Source: Micrococcales bacterium
Lineage (GTDB): Bacteria; Actinomycetota; Actinomycetes; Actinomycetales; Dermatophilaceae
Assembly (NCBI GenBank): GCA_021287075.1
Contig: JAJTBD010000017.1
Coordinates: 24,723-88,722, forward strand
Direction of reading: 5' to 3'
DNA length: 64,000 bases
Shown: piece after piece, positions 47,334 to 56,536 of the stretch
How the letters are laid out: each line of letters begins with the position of its first letter
Position numbering within the stretch: position 1 is the stretch's first letter
Translations under genes and position numbers: made by a program
The notes under the pieces: generated by a model
Told to the model about the DNA's origin: nothing
What the model saw: only the letters and a program-made list of their open reading frames with translations
Databases searched by the model: none

Positions 47334-48161
47334 CTAAAGCAGCCGGGCGAGGACCGAGGCGACGCCGTCCTCAGTGTTGGCCGGCGCGGCATACCGCGCG
47401 CGCTCGAGCACCTGCGGGTGGGCGTTGGCCATCGCGAAGGACAGGTCTCCCGCATCGAGCATCTCGAGATCGTTGAGGTAGTCGCCGAAGACCACCGTCT
47501 GGGCCGGGACGATGCCGAGCCGCTGCTGGATCGCCCGCACCCCCACGCCCTTGTTGGCCTGCGCGTCCATGATGTCCACCCAGTACCGGCCCGAGAGCAC
47601 CACCTGGTGGTCGGCCCGCAGGTCGGCGTAGGTCTCCTCGACCGCGGCCGCGGAGTCCTCGAAGTCATAGACCGCGACCTTGAGGATGTCATCGGTCACG
47701 GTCGTCAGGTCCTCGACGACCTCGAGCCGGGCGTAGTAGGGCTCGACCTGCTCGGTGAACGGCTCGTCCACCCGCTCGATATAGGCGCTGCGGCGCCCGC
47801 AGACCACGATCCCGAGATCGCGGGCTCCGGCCGCCGCCCGGGTCGCCTGCACAGCGCGCCGTGCGGTCGCGGAGTCGAGCAGGGTGGTCGAGAGGACCTC
47901 GCCGGCCTCCTGCACGATTGTGCCGTTCTCCGCGACATAGGCGATCGCCGACTGGTCGGCCCGCGCGAACATCCTTGCCAGCGTGGCCAGCTGGCGCCCG
48001 CTGGCAGGTGCGAAGACCACGCCGCTTCCGGTCATGCGCTCCAGCAGCGGCCAGAACGAGTCGGGTATGCCGCCGTGCCCGTCCAGGAGGGTGCCGTCCA
48101 TGTCGCACACCACCAGCCGCACGTCGAAGGGGGCGCTGGGGAAGAGCTGCTCGTCGACCAC
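47334..48161 (-). CDS. HAD superfamily (Cof-type) sugar-phosphate phosphatase
   Basis: 275 residues. Motif I VVCDMDGTLLDG has the nucleophile Asp20 and Asp22; a Cof-type C2 cap follows; motif IV VVFGDYLNDLEM near 219-230 binds magnesium. It removes phosphate from sugar phosphates or related metabolites; exact substrate unknown. It is upstream of the GH4 gene on the same strand, 20 bases apart, and divergent from the PfkB gene. Confidence 0.87.
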   Translation of the reverse strand: MVDEQLFPSAPFDVRLVVCDMDGTLLDGHGGIPDSFWPLLERMTGSGVVFAPASGRQLATLARMFARADQSAIAYVAENGTIVQEAGEVLSTTLLDSATARRAVQATRAAAGARDLGIVVCGRRSAYIERVDEPFTEQVEPYYARLEVVEDLTTVTDDILKVAVYDFEDSAAAVEETYADLRADHQVVLSGRYWVDIMDAQANKGVGVRAIQQRLGIVPAQTVVFGDYLNDLEMLDAGDLSFAMANAHPQVLERARYAAPANTEDGVASVLARLL

Positions 48162-48287
48162 TCGACCACCCTAGGCAACAGGTGTCCGGTCGATCGCGCC
48201 CGCCCTGGAGCGCCGCGACCTATGCTGACGAGGAGCCGGCGCGGCCGGCAGCCCTCGAGACACCGCCTGCACGGAGATGGTCCGCTC

Positions 48288-49409
48288 ATGTCACCCACCC
48301 CCTTCGACCCGTTGGCCGCGACCCGGAGCGCGGGCGACCCGGAGATCGACGTGTTCGTCTGGGGGACGGTCTTCCTCGACATCATCTTCACGGGCCTGGA
48401 CGCGCTGCCCGCGGGCGGCCAGGAGCTGTGGGCCACGGGCATGGGCTCGGCGCCCGGCGGCATCGCCAACCTCGCGGTGGCCACCCAGCGCCTCGGGCTG
48501 CGCACCTCGCTCGCGGCCGCCTTCGGTGACGACGACTACGGCGAGTTCTGCTGGCGCACGCTCGCCGACCAGGAGCATGTCGCCCTCGACCACTCCCGGC
48601 GCTTCGAGCACTGGCACACGCCGGTCACGGTCTCGATGGCCTTCCAGGGCGACCGGGGCATGGTCAGCCACGGACATGAGCCGCCGATGAGCGCGTCGGA
48701 GATGATCGGGCGCCCCCCGCGAAGCCGCGCCGCGATCGTGGACCTGGGCGAGCGGCATACCCTCCGTGGCGCCGACGGGCCCAGCTGGGTGGAGCTGGCC
48801 GCCGAGGACGGGGCGCTGATCTTCGGTGACGTCGGATGGGACCAGACGGGGGCGTGGAGCAGCCGGGTCCTCGACGACCTCGCCCTGTGCCACGCCTTCA
48901 TGCCCAACGCGGGCGAGGCGATGGCCTATACGCGCACCTCGACCGCGCACGAGGCGCTCTATGCGCTCGGCGACCGGGTGCCGCTGGCCGTCATCACCCT
49001 CGGTGCCGACGGGGCGATCGCCCTCGACTCCTCGACAGGGGAGGAGGCCTCGGTCCCCGCCCTGCGCGTGCCGGCCCTGGACCCGACCGGCGCCGGCGAC
49101 GTCTTCGGCGCCGCGATCGTGCTGGGCACCCTGGCGCAGTGGCCGCTGGCAGACCGGCTCGCCTTCGCCTCGCTCTGCTCGGCGCTGGCCGTCCAGCAGT
49201 TCGGCGGCTCGCTGGCCGCCCCCGGCTGGGGAGACATCGCCGACTGGTGGCGGGCGCAGAAGGCCGACCCCGGGACCGGTGCCTATCACCAGGCGCTGCT
49301 GCGGCGCTACGCCTTCCTCGACGCGCTCGCCCCCACGGTCCCGGTCACCGCCTGCCGCCGGGCGGCCGCAACGATTGCGCGTCTGGCGGATGTCGAGGGC
49401 CTTCAATGA
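48288..49409 (+). CDS. PfkB family carbohydrate kinase
   Basis: 373 residues. The ribokinase fold has the substrate-binding GGIANLAVATQRLG near 68-81 and the catalytic DPTGAGDVFG with Asp271. The acceptor sugar is not predictable. ATG 48288 has GGAG 12 bases upstream; a -10-like TATGCT lies at 48221-48226. The frame is open far upstream, antisense to the HAD gene, without homology. It probably phosphorylates the sugar brought in by the ABC proteins that follow. Confidence 0.86.
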   Translation: MSPTPFDPLAATRSAGDPEIDVFVWGTVFLDIIFTGLDALPAGGQELWATGMGSAPGGIANLAVATQRLGLRTSLAAAFGDDDYGEFCWRTLADQEHVALDHSRRFEHWHTPVTVSMAFQGDRGMVSHGHEPPMSASEMIGRPPRSRAAIVDLGERHTLRGADGPSWVELAAEDGALIFGDVGWDQTGAWSSRVLDDLALCHAFMPNAGEAMAYTRTSTAHEALYALGDRVPLAVITLGADGAIALDSSTGEEASVPALRVPALDPTGAGDVFGAAIVLGTLAQWPLADRLAFASLCSALAVQQFGGSLAAPGWGDIADWWRAQKADPGTGAYHQALLRRYAFLDALAPTVPVTACRRAAATIARLADVEGLQ

Positions 49410-49456
49410 CCCCCACGAGCGAGATAGTGTCCTCACCCCGGAGCAAGGAGCCACCC

Positions 49457-50842
49457 ATGAGCACCCGCATCACCCGTCTCGTCGCCGTCGGCAGCCTGGT
49501 CGCCGCCGCCGGCCTCGCCGCCTGCGCGCCCGGCTCGGGTGGGGGCGCCGACAGCTCCTCCAGCCCGGCCTCCGGCGCCAGCACCTCGGTGGCGACCGAC
49601 GCCGCCAAGCTCGGCCAGGTCGAGCTGGTCGTGTGGGACCAGGAGGTCCGCGGTGGCCAGGCCGCCCAGATCACCAGGCTCAACGACGCCTTCCACAAGA
49701 AGTACCCCAACATCACGCTCAAGCGGGTGACCCGCTCCACCGACGACCTCGGCACGACCCTCAAGCTCGCACTGTCGGGCAAGACGCCCCCGGATGTCTT
49801 CCAGGCCAACAACGGCCGGCCCGACATGGGCGCCTATGTCAAGGCCGGCCAGCTGAAGCCGCTCGACGACTATGCCAAGGCCTACGGCTGGGACGAGCGC
49901 TATCCCGAGTCCGTGCGGCAGTACTCCTCCTACACGACCGACGGCAAGACCTTCGGCTCCGGCAGCCTCTACGGCCTGCCCCAGGTCGGCGAGGTCGTCG
50001 GCATCTATGTCAACACCAAGAACCTCGCGGAGGCCGGCGTGCAGAAGCCGGCCACCTGGGCCGACTTCGAGAAGAGCCTGGAGACGATCAAGGCCAAGCG
50101 GGCGGGCGAGGCCCCGCTCGTCCTGGGCAACCTCGACAAGTGGCCGGCCATCCACGTCTTCGGCGACGTGCAGGCCCAGAACGCCAAGGCCGCCGACATT
50201 CGCACCCTCGGCTTCGGCCAGGAGGGCGCGAGCTGGAAGACGCCCGAGAACACCAAGGCCGCCCAGACCATCCAGAGCTGGGTCACCAAGGGATATCTCG
50301 ACAAGAACGCCAACGGGCTGGGCTATGACCCCGCCTGGCAGGCCTTCGCCAAGGGCAAGGGCACCTATCTGATCGCCGGCACGTGGCTCCAGGCCGACCT
50401 GGCCAAGGCGATGAAGGGCGACGTCTCCTTCATGCTGCCCCCGCCCGCCACTGCGGGCGGCCAGCCGGTGGCCACCGGCGGCACCGGCATCCCGTGGGCC
50501 ATCTCGAGCAAGTCCAAGAACCCCGACGCGGCCGCGGCATACATCGACTTCATCACCAGCAAGGACGCGATGAAGGTGCTGGCCGAGACCGAGAACCTCC
50601 CCGTCGTCGACACCGCCGCGCAGACTGCGCCGGCCGGGCTGGGCAAGGACGTCTTCACGGCCTTCGGGACGATCGTCGAGAAGGAGGGCCTGGTGCCCTA
50701 TCTCGACTACGCCACCCCGACCTTCAGCGACACCCTGGGCGCCGCGCTCCAGGACCTCATCGCCAAGAAGGCCACGCCGGAGCAGTTCCTCGACACCCTG
50801 GAGAAGGACTACAGCGCCTTCGTCGCCAAGAACAAGGGCTGA
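49457..50842 (+). CDS. Sugar ABC transporter substrate-binding lipoprotein
   Basis: 461 residues. Signal peptide with lipobox LAAC, lipidated Cys23, then a Gly/Ser linker. The body is a cluster-1 family binding protein (MalE type; DVFQANNGRPDMG, YGLPQVGEVVGIYVN). It captures an extracellular sugar or oligosaccharide. AAGGAG lies six bases before ATG 49457. It begins 47 bases after the kinase gene and is followed by both permeases with one- and four-base spacing. Confidence 0.92.
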   Translation: MSTRITRLVAVGSLVAAAGLAACAPGSGGGADSSSSPASGASTSVATDAAKLGQVELVVWDQEVRGGQAAQITRLNDAFHKKYPNITLKRVTRSTDDLGTTLKLALSGKTPPDVFQANNGRPDMGAYVKAGQLKPLDDYAKAYGWDERYPESVRQYSSYTTDGKTFGSGSLYGLPQVGEVVGIYVNTKNLAEAGVQKPATWADFEKSLETIKAKRAGEAPLVLGNLDKWPAIHVFGDVQAQNAKAADIRTLGFGQEGASWKTPENTKAAQTIQSWVTKGYLDKNANGLGYDPAWQAFAKGKGTYLIAGTWLQADLAKAMKGDVSFMLPPPATAGGQPVATGGTGIPWAISSKSKNPDAAAAYIDFITSKDAMKVLAETENLPVVDTAAQTAPAGLGKDVFTAFGTIVEKEGLVPYLDYATPTFSDTLGAALQDLIAKKATPEQFLDTLEKDYSAFVAKNKG

Positions 50843-50843
50843 G

Positions 50844-51755
50844 ATGGCGCGCGCACGAGGAGGTGCCGGGCGCGGGTCGGGCCCGCCAGGGGAGCCACGG
50901 CTCTCGGGCTATCTCTATCTGCTGCCCGGCTTCCTCGTGTATGCCGCGTTCCTGCTCTATCCGCTCGGCCGGGCCGCGCAGTTCAGCCTCTATGAGTGGG
51001 ACGGCGCGTCCGCCGAGTCGACCTTCGTGGGCCTGCGCAACTACAGCGAGATCCTCGGCGACGCGACCCTGCGGGCCTCCTTCGGGCACGCGCTCGTGCT
51101 CATGTTCTTCTATGCCGTGCTGCCGCTGCTGATCGGGCTGCCGCTGGCGACGATCCTCAACCGGGCCAAGGTGCGGGGCCTGGGCTTCTTCCGCACGGTC
51201 GTCTTCCTGCCCCAGGTGATCGCGATGGTCGTCATCGCGGTCGCCTGGCGCCGGCTCTATGCCCCCGAGGGCGGGCTCAACGACGCCCTGCGGCTGGTGG
51301 GTCTCGACTCGCTGGCGCGCGGCTGGCTCGGCGACTACACGTGGGCGCTGTCGGCCGTCGGGGTCATCGGGACCTGGTTCGAGACCGGGCTGGTGACCGT
51401 GCTGCTGCTCTCGGGCATGGGCCGCATCCCCGGAGAGCTCTATGAGGCCGCCCGGCTCGACGGCGCCGGCCCCGTCCGCGAGTTCTTCGCCGTGACGCTG
51501 CCGTCGGTGCGCGGTGAGATCGCGGTGGCGCTGACGCTGACCGTGATCGCCGCGCTGCGCACCTTCGACCTGGTCTATGTCACCACCACCGGCGGCCCCG
51601 GCACGAGCACGATGGTGCCGAGCTTCGAGGTCTACAACCGGGCCTTCGAGCAGGGCAATGTCGGCTCGGCCACCGCGATCGGGGTCACCCTGACGGTCGT
51701 CATCTTCCTGATCTCGACGGTGATCAACCGCATCGGCGACAGGGCGACGTCATGA
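50844..51755 (+). CDS. Sugar ABC transporter permease, MalF type
   Basis: 303 residues, six transmembrane segments. The cytoplasmic EAA loop ELYEAARLDGAGPVREFF near 200-217 contacts the ATPase. The start ATG 50844 lies one base after the binding protein stop. The last codons overlap the second permease by ATGA. No ATPase gene is in the cluster; a shared MsiK-like ATPase elsewhere is the usual arrangement in actinobacteria. Confidence 0.92.
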   Translation: MARARGGAGRGSGPPGEPRLSGYLYLLPGFLVYAAFLLYPLGRAAQFSLYEWDGASAESTFVGLRNYSEILGDATLRASFGHALVLMFFYAVLPLLIGLPLATILNRAKVRGLGFFRTVVFLPQVIAMVVIAVAWRRLYAPEGGLNDALRLVGLDSLARGWLGDYTWALSAVGVIGTWFETGLVTVLLLSGMGRIPGELYEAARLDGAGPVREFFAVTLPSVRGEIAVALTLTVIAALRTFDLVYVTTTGGPGTSTMVPSFEVYNRAFEQGNVGSATAIGVTLTVVIFLISTVINRIGDRATS

Positions 51756-52573
51756 GGGTCTCGGCCGGCGAGCGGCTGGCCAACTACGCCATCCTCATCG
51801 GCTTCGCGGCCTTCGCGATCTGGCCGATCGCCACGATCGTCCTGTCCGCGCTTGGCCCCGACGACGCGGGCACGAGCGGCGCGGGGGTGCTGGGCCTGCA
51901 CCCCGAGAACTTCGCCGAGGCCTGGCGGGTCGGCCACTTCGGCCAGTACCTCCGCACCAGCCTGGTCGTCTCGGTCGTCACCGTCCTGGTCAGCGTGGTG
52001 CTCTCGATCCTCAGCGGCTATGCCCTCGGCGCACTGCGCGTGCCGGGCGCCACGCCGGTCTTCTATCTCTTCCTGCTCGGCATCATGATGCCGAGCGAGG
52101 CGATCATCGTGCCGCTCTACTACGACCTGCGCACGGTGGGCCTGACCGACACGATCTGGGCGGTGATCCTGCCGCAGATCGCCCAGTCGGTCGCCTTCGG
52201 GACCTTCTGGATGCGGGCCTTCTTCCGCAGCAGCAGCCGCGCCCTGGTCGAGGCCGCGCGCCTCGACGGCGCCGGCCCGTGGCGCACCCTATGGTCGGTG
52301 CTCGTGCCGCTGGCCCGGCCCGCGATCGTCACCCTCACCGTGCTGGTGTTCATGTGGACCTGGAACGAGTTCCTGATCCCGCTGGTCATGGTGGTCTCCG
52401 AGGGCCTGCGCACCGCCCCGCTCGGCCTGGCCTTCTTCCAGGGCCAGTACACCCAGGGCTTCACCCTGCTGGCGGCCGGTGCCTGCATCGTCGCGACGCC
52501 GATCGTGATCCTCTATGTCTTCCTCCAGCGCCACTTCATCGCCGGGATGCTCGAGGGCGCCGTGCGCGAGTGA
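51752..52573 (+). CDS. Sugar ABC transporter permease, MalG type
   Basis: 273 residues, six transmembrane segments. The EAA loop is ALVEAARLDGAGPWRTLW near 165-182, and WTWNEFLIPLVMV is typical of the family. It pairs with the preceding permease. ATG 51752 overlaps that stop. It is the last gene of the sugar locus and is followed by a strong hairpin. Confidence 0.92.
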   Translation: MRVSAGERLANYAILIGFAAFAIWPIATIVLSALGPDDAGTSGAGVLGLHPENFAEAWRVGHFGQYLRTSLVVSVVTVLVSVVLSILSGYALGALRVPGATPVFYLFLLGIMMPSEAIIVPLYYDLRTVGLTDTIWAVILPQIAQSVAFGTFWMRAFFRSSSRALVEAARLDGAGPWRTLWSVLVPLARPAIVTLTVLVFMWTWNEFLIPLVMVVSEGLRTAPLGLAFFQGQYTQGFTLLAAGACIVATPIVILYVFLQRHFIAGMLEGAVRE

Positions 52574-52628
52574 GGTCTCGCGCCTCCAGACAGCAGCCGC
52601 ACCAGACACAGCTGCACCAGACAACAAA

Positions 52629-52665
52629 AGAGGTATGCCGCGTGCCAGGCACGCGGCATACCTCT
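52629..52665. terminator. 16-bp hairpin terminator between the permease and yceI
   Basis: AGAGGTATGCCGCGTG (52629-52644) pairs exactly with 52650-52665 around a CCAGG loop. Each arm contains GGTATGCCGC. Position between convergent genes suggests bidirectional use. The flanks have AAAA on the left, giving a T-tract for the reverse strand. Confidence 0.85.
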
Positions 52666-52721
52666 CGTTGGGGACGGCCCGCCCCCGCGGAGGGGGAGGC
52701 GGGGGCGGGAGCCGTGGTCGG

Positions 52722-53252
52722 TCAGGCCTTGACGAGCTGCACGTCGAGGATGATCTTGATCTTCTCGCTGACCAGCACGCCGCCGGTCTCCATGGCGACA
52801 TTCCAGGTCAGGCCGAAGTCCTTGCGGTTGATCTCGGTCTCGGCCTCGAAGCCGGCCTTGGTGTTGCCATAGGGGTCGGTGCCGACGCCGCCGAAGTCGA
52901 CGTCCAGCTCGACGGGGCGGGTGACGCCCTTGATGGTGAGGTCGCCGCGGAGGGTCTCGCCGTCGAAGGAGGTGCCGCGGAAGGTCATCGTCGGGAACTG
53001 CTCGACGTCGAAGAAGTCCTCGCCGCGCAGGTGGGCGTCGCGGTCGGCCTGGTTGGTGTTGACCGAGGCCATCTGGATGGTCACGTCCACCGTGGAGTCG
53101 GCGAGCGGCTCGGCGACGGTCACGGTGCCCGCGAAGTCGTCGAAGGTGCCGCGGACCTTGGAGACCATCATGTGCTTGGCGGTGAAGCCGAGCGAGGAGT
53201 GGGTCTGGTCGATGGTCCAGGTGCCGGCGGTCAGGTCGGTCAGTGCGGTCAT
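52722..53252 (-). CDS. YceI family protein
   Basis: 176 residues. It begins GTWTIDQTHSSLGFTAKHMM and continues with the lipocalin-like beta pattern of YceI (VRGTFDDFAG, TFRGTSF, KGVTRPVELDVDF). Family members bind polyisoprenoids or other amphiphiles. There is no signal peptide, so it is cytoplasmic. ATG 53252 follows AAGGAGC. Divergent from a MarR gene over an AT-rich intergenic region, so probably controlled by it. Confidence 0.9.
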   Translation of the reverse strand: MTALTDLTAGTWTIDQTHSSLGFTAKHMMVSKVRGTFDDFAGTVTVAEPLADSTVDVTIQMASVNTNQADRDAHLRGEDFFDVEQFPTMTFRGTSFDGETLRGDLTIKGVTRPVELDVDFGGVGTDPYGNTKAGFEAETEINRKDFGLTWNVAMETGGVLVSEKIKIILDVQLVKA

Positions 53253-53299
53253 GGTGGTGCTCCTTGGTTCTGGGGGTCTGTCGGGGTCGTCTGGCACAA

Positions 53300-53383
53300 C
53301 GCTAGCAGCAATCATTAATATTTCAACTTCTTCCAGATTCGGAAACTTTGTTGCCGTGTGTTCGCCGGCCGTACACTGGAGGG
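53300..53383. promoter_or_regulatory. AT-rich divergent promoter region between yceI and marR
   Basis: The stretch around 53307-53336 (ATCATTAATATTTCAAC and following) is strongly AT-rich compared with the rest of the window and likely holds promoter and operator for yceI. A -10-like TACACT at 53372-53377 lies six bases before the GTG of the MarR gene. No clean palindrome was identified. Confidence 0.5.
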
Positions 53384-53872
53384 GTGCCCTCCGCAGAAGC
53401 CACCCGCTGGCTGACCACGCAGCAACAGAGCGCCTGGCGCTCCTACCTGCGCGGATCCCGCCTGCTCGAGGTGGCGCTGGAGCGCGATCTGCTCGACTCC
53501 CACGGCGTCCAGCTCAGCGAGTACGAGATCCTCTCGATGCTCTCGGAGTCGCCCGGCCGCCGGATGCGCATGTCCGCGCTCGCCGACCTGGTCGTGCAGT
53601 CCCGCAGCCGGATCACCCACACCGCCAAGCGCCTCGAGAAGCGCGCCTGGGTGATGCGCGAGGCGTGCCTCGACGACCGACGCGGCGTGGAGCTGGTGCT
53701 CACCGACGACGGCATGGCCGCGCTGCGCGAGATGGCGGTGGTCCACGTCGAGGGAGTGCGCCGCCACCTCATCGAGATCCTCAGCCCCGAGCAGTTCACC
53801 GCGCTCGGCGATGCCATGCGGGCGATCCAGGAGTCCGAGGGATACACCCCCGAGGAGCCGGAGGGCGCCTGA
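53384..53872 (+). CDS. MarR family transcriptional regulator
   Basis: 162 residues. The winged helix (MRMSALADLVVQSRSRITHT and the DDRRGVELVLTDDG wing) is intact. The start GTG 53384 has TACACT six bases upstream, so it is probably leaderless, and a GGAGG very close by. It likely represses the divergent yceI gene. hemL follows 63 bases downstream and may be co-transcribed. Confidence 0.88.
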   Translation: MPSAEATRWLTTQQQSAWRSYLRGSRLLEVALERDLLDSHGVQLSEYEILSMLSESPGRRMRMSALADLVVQSRSRITHTAKRLEKRAWVMREACLDDRRGVELVLTDDGMAALREMAVVHVEGVRRHLIEILSPEQFTALGDAMRAIQESEGYTPEEPEGA

Positions 53873-53935
53873 GGCGCCGCCGCGGCATACCCGCCCCTGC
53901 CGGCCGGGCCCCCGCGGCCTGAGAGACTGGGGTCC

Positions 53936-55264
53936 ATGACGGACTACCCCTATGAAGCCCCCGCCTCCCAGGCCCTGCTCGAGCGTGCGCTCGCGGTGAC
54001 GCCGGGCGGCGTCAATTCACCCGTGCGCGCCTTCCGGGCCGTTGGCGGGACCCCGCGCTTCATGGTCAGCGGCTCCGGACCCTATCTGCGCGACGCCGAC
54101 GGGCGCGAGTACGTCGACCTGGTCTGCTCGTGGGGGCCGATGATCCTCGGCCACGGCCACCCCGACGTCCTGGCCGCGGTGGCGCAGGCGGCGCAGGCGG
54201 GCTTCTCCTTCGGCACCCCCTCGGAGAACGAGGTCGCCCTCGCCGAAGAGATCGTCGCGCGCGTCGAGCCGGTCGACCAGGTCCGACTGGTCTCCTCGGG
54301 GACCGAGGCCACGATGAGTGCGATCCGCCTGGCCCGCGGCTTCACCGGCCGGTCCCTGATCGTGAAGTTCGCCGGCTGCTACCACGGCCACGTCGACTCT
54401 CTGCTCGCCGCCGCCGGCTCCGGGGTGGCGACCTTCGCGCTGCCCGACTCCGCGGGTGTGCCCAAGGAGATGGCGGCCGAGACGATCGTGCTGCCCTACA
54501 ACGACGCCGAGGCGCTGGAGGCCTGCTTCGCCGAGCGCGGCGACCAGATCGCGGCCGTCATCACCGAGGCCTCCCCGGGCAACATGGGCGTCGTCCCGCC
54601 CCTGCCCGGCTTCACCGCCGCGATCCGCCGGGTCACCGCCGAGCACGGCGCGCTGATGATCAGCGACGAGGTGATGACGGGCTTCCGGTGCAGCCGCGCC
54701 GGCTGGTTCGGCCTCGAGGGCGATGCGGGGTATGCCGCGGGCGCACCCGACCTGTTCACCTTCGGCAAGGTCATGGGCGGCGGTTTCCCGGCCGCCGCGT
54801 TCGGCGGCCGCCGCGACGTGATGGCCATGCTCGCGCCGGAGGGCCCGGTCTATCAGGCGGGCACCCTGGCGGGGAACCCGGTCGCCACGGCCGCGGGTCT
54901 GGCGACGCTGCGCGGGTGCACCGACGAGGTCTATGAGCGACTCCAGACCGTCGCCGATGCCATCTCGGGCGCCGCGGGGGAGGAGCTCGCCAAGGCCGGC
55001 GTGCCCCATGTCATCCAGCGGGCCGGCTCGATGTTCTCGGTCTTCTTCCGCGAGGAGCCGGTGACCGACTACGACCAGGCCCGCGCCCAGCAGGTGCCCG
55101 CGTTCACCGCCTTCTTCCACTCAATGCTCGCCCAGGGCGTGCACCTGCCGCCCAGCGCCTTCGAGGCGTGGTTCGTCAGTGCGGCCCATGACGACGCCGC
55201 CGTCGAGCGGGTCGTGGCGGCGCTCCCCGCCGCCGCGGCAGCGGCCGCGCGGGCCGTCGGCTGA
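53936..55264 (+). CDS. hemL: Glutamate-1-semialdehyde 2,1-aminomutase
   Basis: 442 residues. [19 protein letters not shown] at the start, [19 protein letters not shown], and the PLP lysine Lys278 in [18 protein letters not shown]. It converts glutamate-1-semialdehyde to aminolevulinate, the step between HemA and HemB. It is separated from hemA/C/D/B by the sugar locus. ATG 53936 is the only sensible start. A GGTATGCCGC copy (54729-54738) encodes G-Y-A-A. Confidence 0.96.
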   Translation: MTDYPYEAPASQALLERALAVTPGGVNSPVRAFRAVGGTPRFMVSGSGPYLRDADGREYVDLVCSWGPMILGHGHPDVLAAVAQAAQAGFSFGTPSENEVALAEEIVARVEPVDQVRLVSSGTEATMSAIRLARGFTGRSLIVKFAGCYHGHVDSLLAAAGSGVATFALPDSAGVPKEMAAETIVLPYNDAEALEACFAERGDQIAAVITEASPGNMGVVPPLPGFTAAIRRVTAEHGALMISDEVMTGFRCSRAGWFGLEGDAGYAAGAPDLFTFGKVMGGGFPAAAFGGRRDVMAMLAPEGPVYQAGTLAGNPVATAAGLATLRGCTDEVYERLQTVADAISGAAGEELAKAGVPHVIQRAGSMFSVFFREEPVTDYDQARAQQVPAFTAFFHSMLAQGVHLPPSAFEAWFVSAAHDDAAVERVVAALPAAAAAAARAVG

Positions 55265-55294
55265 CACCCAGACAGGTTTGCGACAATCGACCGC

Positions 55295-55942
55295 ATGACT
55301 ACCCCGCTGCGCACCGTCGTCCACCTCATGCGGCACGGTGAGGTCCACAACCCCGATGGCGTGCTCTACGGCCGGCTGCCGGAGTTCCACCTCTCTGAGC
55401 TGGGTCGGCAGATGGCCCACCTGACCGCCGCCCACCTGGCCGACCACGACATCACGCTCGTGGTCGCCTCGCCCCTGGAGCGGGCGCAGGAGACCGCCGA
55501 GCCGGTCGCGCGGGCCCACGGCCTGCCCATCCTGACCGACTCCCGGCTGATCGAGGCCGGCAACCACTTCGAGGGCAAGGGCGTCGCCGGCGGCCAGAAC
55601 GTCTTCAAGCAGATCAGCATGTTCCCCAAGCTGATCAACCCCTTCTCCCCGTCGTGGGGCGAGCCCTATGTCAAGATCGCCGAGCGCATGACGGCCGCGG
55701 TCCACGACGCCCGGGAGCGGGCCGCCGGCCACGAGGCGGTGCTGGTCTCCCACCAGCTCCCGGTGTGGACGATGCGCAATGTCATGGAGGGCCGCCGGCT
55801 CTGGCACGACCCGCGCCGGCGTGAGTGCACCCTGGCCTCCCTCACGACGCTGACCTTCGTGGGCGAGGAGCTGGAGTCGGTGACCTACAGCGAGCCGGCC
55901 GCCTCCCTCCTCCCGCAGGCCAAGGGCCCGGCCGGCGCATGA
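55295..55942 (+). CDS. Histidine phosphatase (phosphoglycerate mutase-like)
   Basis: 215 residues. The phosphohistidine motif is HLMRHGEVHNPDG near 10-22, with a second His in VLVSHQLPVW near 149. Members remove phosphate from diverse metabolites. The position after hemL equals Rv0525. A -10-like GACAAT at 55282-55287 lies seven bases before ATG 55295, so it is likely leaderless. The end overlaps the thioredoxin gene by ATGA. Confidence 0.88.
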   Translation: MTTPLRTVVHLMRHGEVHNPDGVLYGRLPEFHLSELGRQMAHLTAAHLADHDITLVVASPLERAQETAEPVARAHGLPILTDSRLIEAGNHFEGKGVAGGQNVFKQISMFPKLINPFSPSWGEPYVKIAERMTAAVHDARERAAGHEAVLVSHQLPVWTMRNVMEGRRLWHDPRRRECTLASLTTLTFVGEELESVTYSEPAASLLPQAKGPAGA

Positions 55943-56523
55943 GACGCGCCCTCCCCGCGCTCGCGGTCGTGGCCGCGCTCGCCCTCGCCGGCTGCTCCGG
56001 CGACGGCAGCTCCATCAGCGACCAGGCCAAGGCCGGCGACCGCAAGGGATATGTCTCCGGTGACGGCAGCGTCGAGCGCATCCCCGTCGCCGACCGCGGC
56101 GAGCCGGTCGCGCTCGCCGGCAGGCTCATCGACGGCGGCAGCTGGGCGCGCGACAAGGACGCGTCGGGCAAGGTCACCGTCGTCAACGTGTGGGCCTCCT
56201 GGTGTGGCCCGTGCAAGGCGGAGGCGCCCCACCTCGAGAAGGCCTGGACGCAGCTGAAGGCCAAGGACGTCGCGATGGTCGGCATCGACTTCAAGGAGGG
56301 GCCCGAGCGGGGCCTGGCCGCCGCCAAGACCTATGGCATGACCTTCCCGTCGCTCTCGGACGCCTCCGGTGTGCTCGTCCTCGCCTTCAGGGGCAAGATC
56401 GCCACCACCCCGGCGACCGTCGTCCTCGACAAGGACGGCCGCATCGCCGCCCGCATCAACGGCGCGATCACGACGCCGAGCACCCTCACCGGTCTCGTCG
56501 ACGACGTGATCGCCGCCGGCTGA
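55939..56523 (+). CDS. resA: TlpA/ResA-like thioredoxin lipoprotein (cytochrome c maturation)
   Basis: 194 residues. Signal peptide with lipobox LAGC (Cys19), so anchored outside the membrane. A thioredoxin fold has active site WASWCGPCKAEAP with Cys89 and Cys92; TPATVVLDKDG carries the cis-proline. It reduces apocytochrome c cysteines before heme attachment, getting electrons from CcdA. It begins in the previous stop (ATGA) and is first of the four-gene ccs set. Confidence 0.92.
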   Translation: MRRALPALAVVAALALAGCSGDGSSISDQAKAGDRKGYVSGDGSVERIPVADRGEPVALAGRLIDGGSWARDKDASGKVTVVNVWASWCGPCKAEAPHLEKAWTQLKAKDVAMVGIDFKEGPERGLAAAKTYGMTFPSLSDASGVLVLAFRGKIATTPATVVLDKDGRIAARINGAITTPSTLTGLVDDVIAAG

Positions 56524-56536
56524 CACCGAGGCAGTC

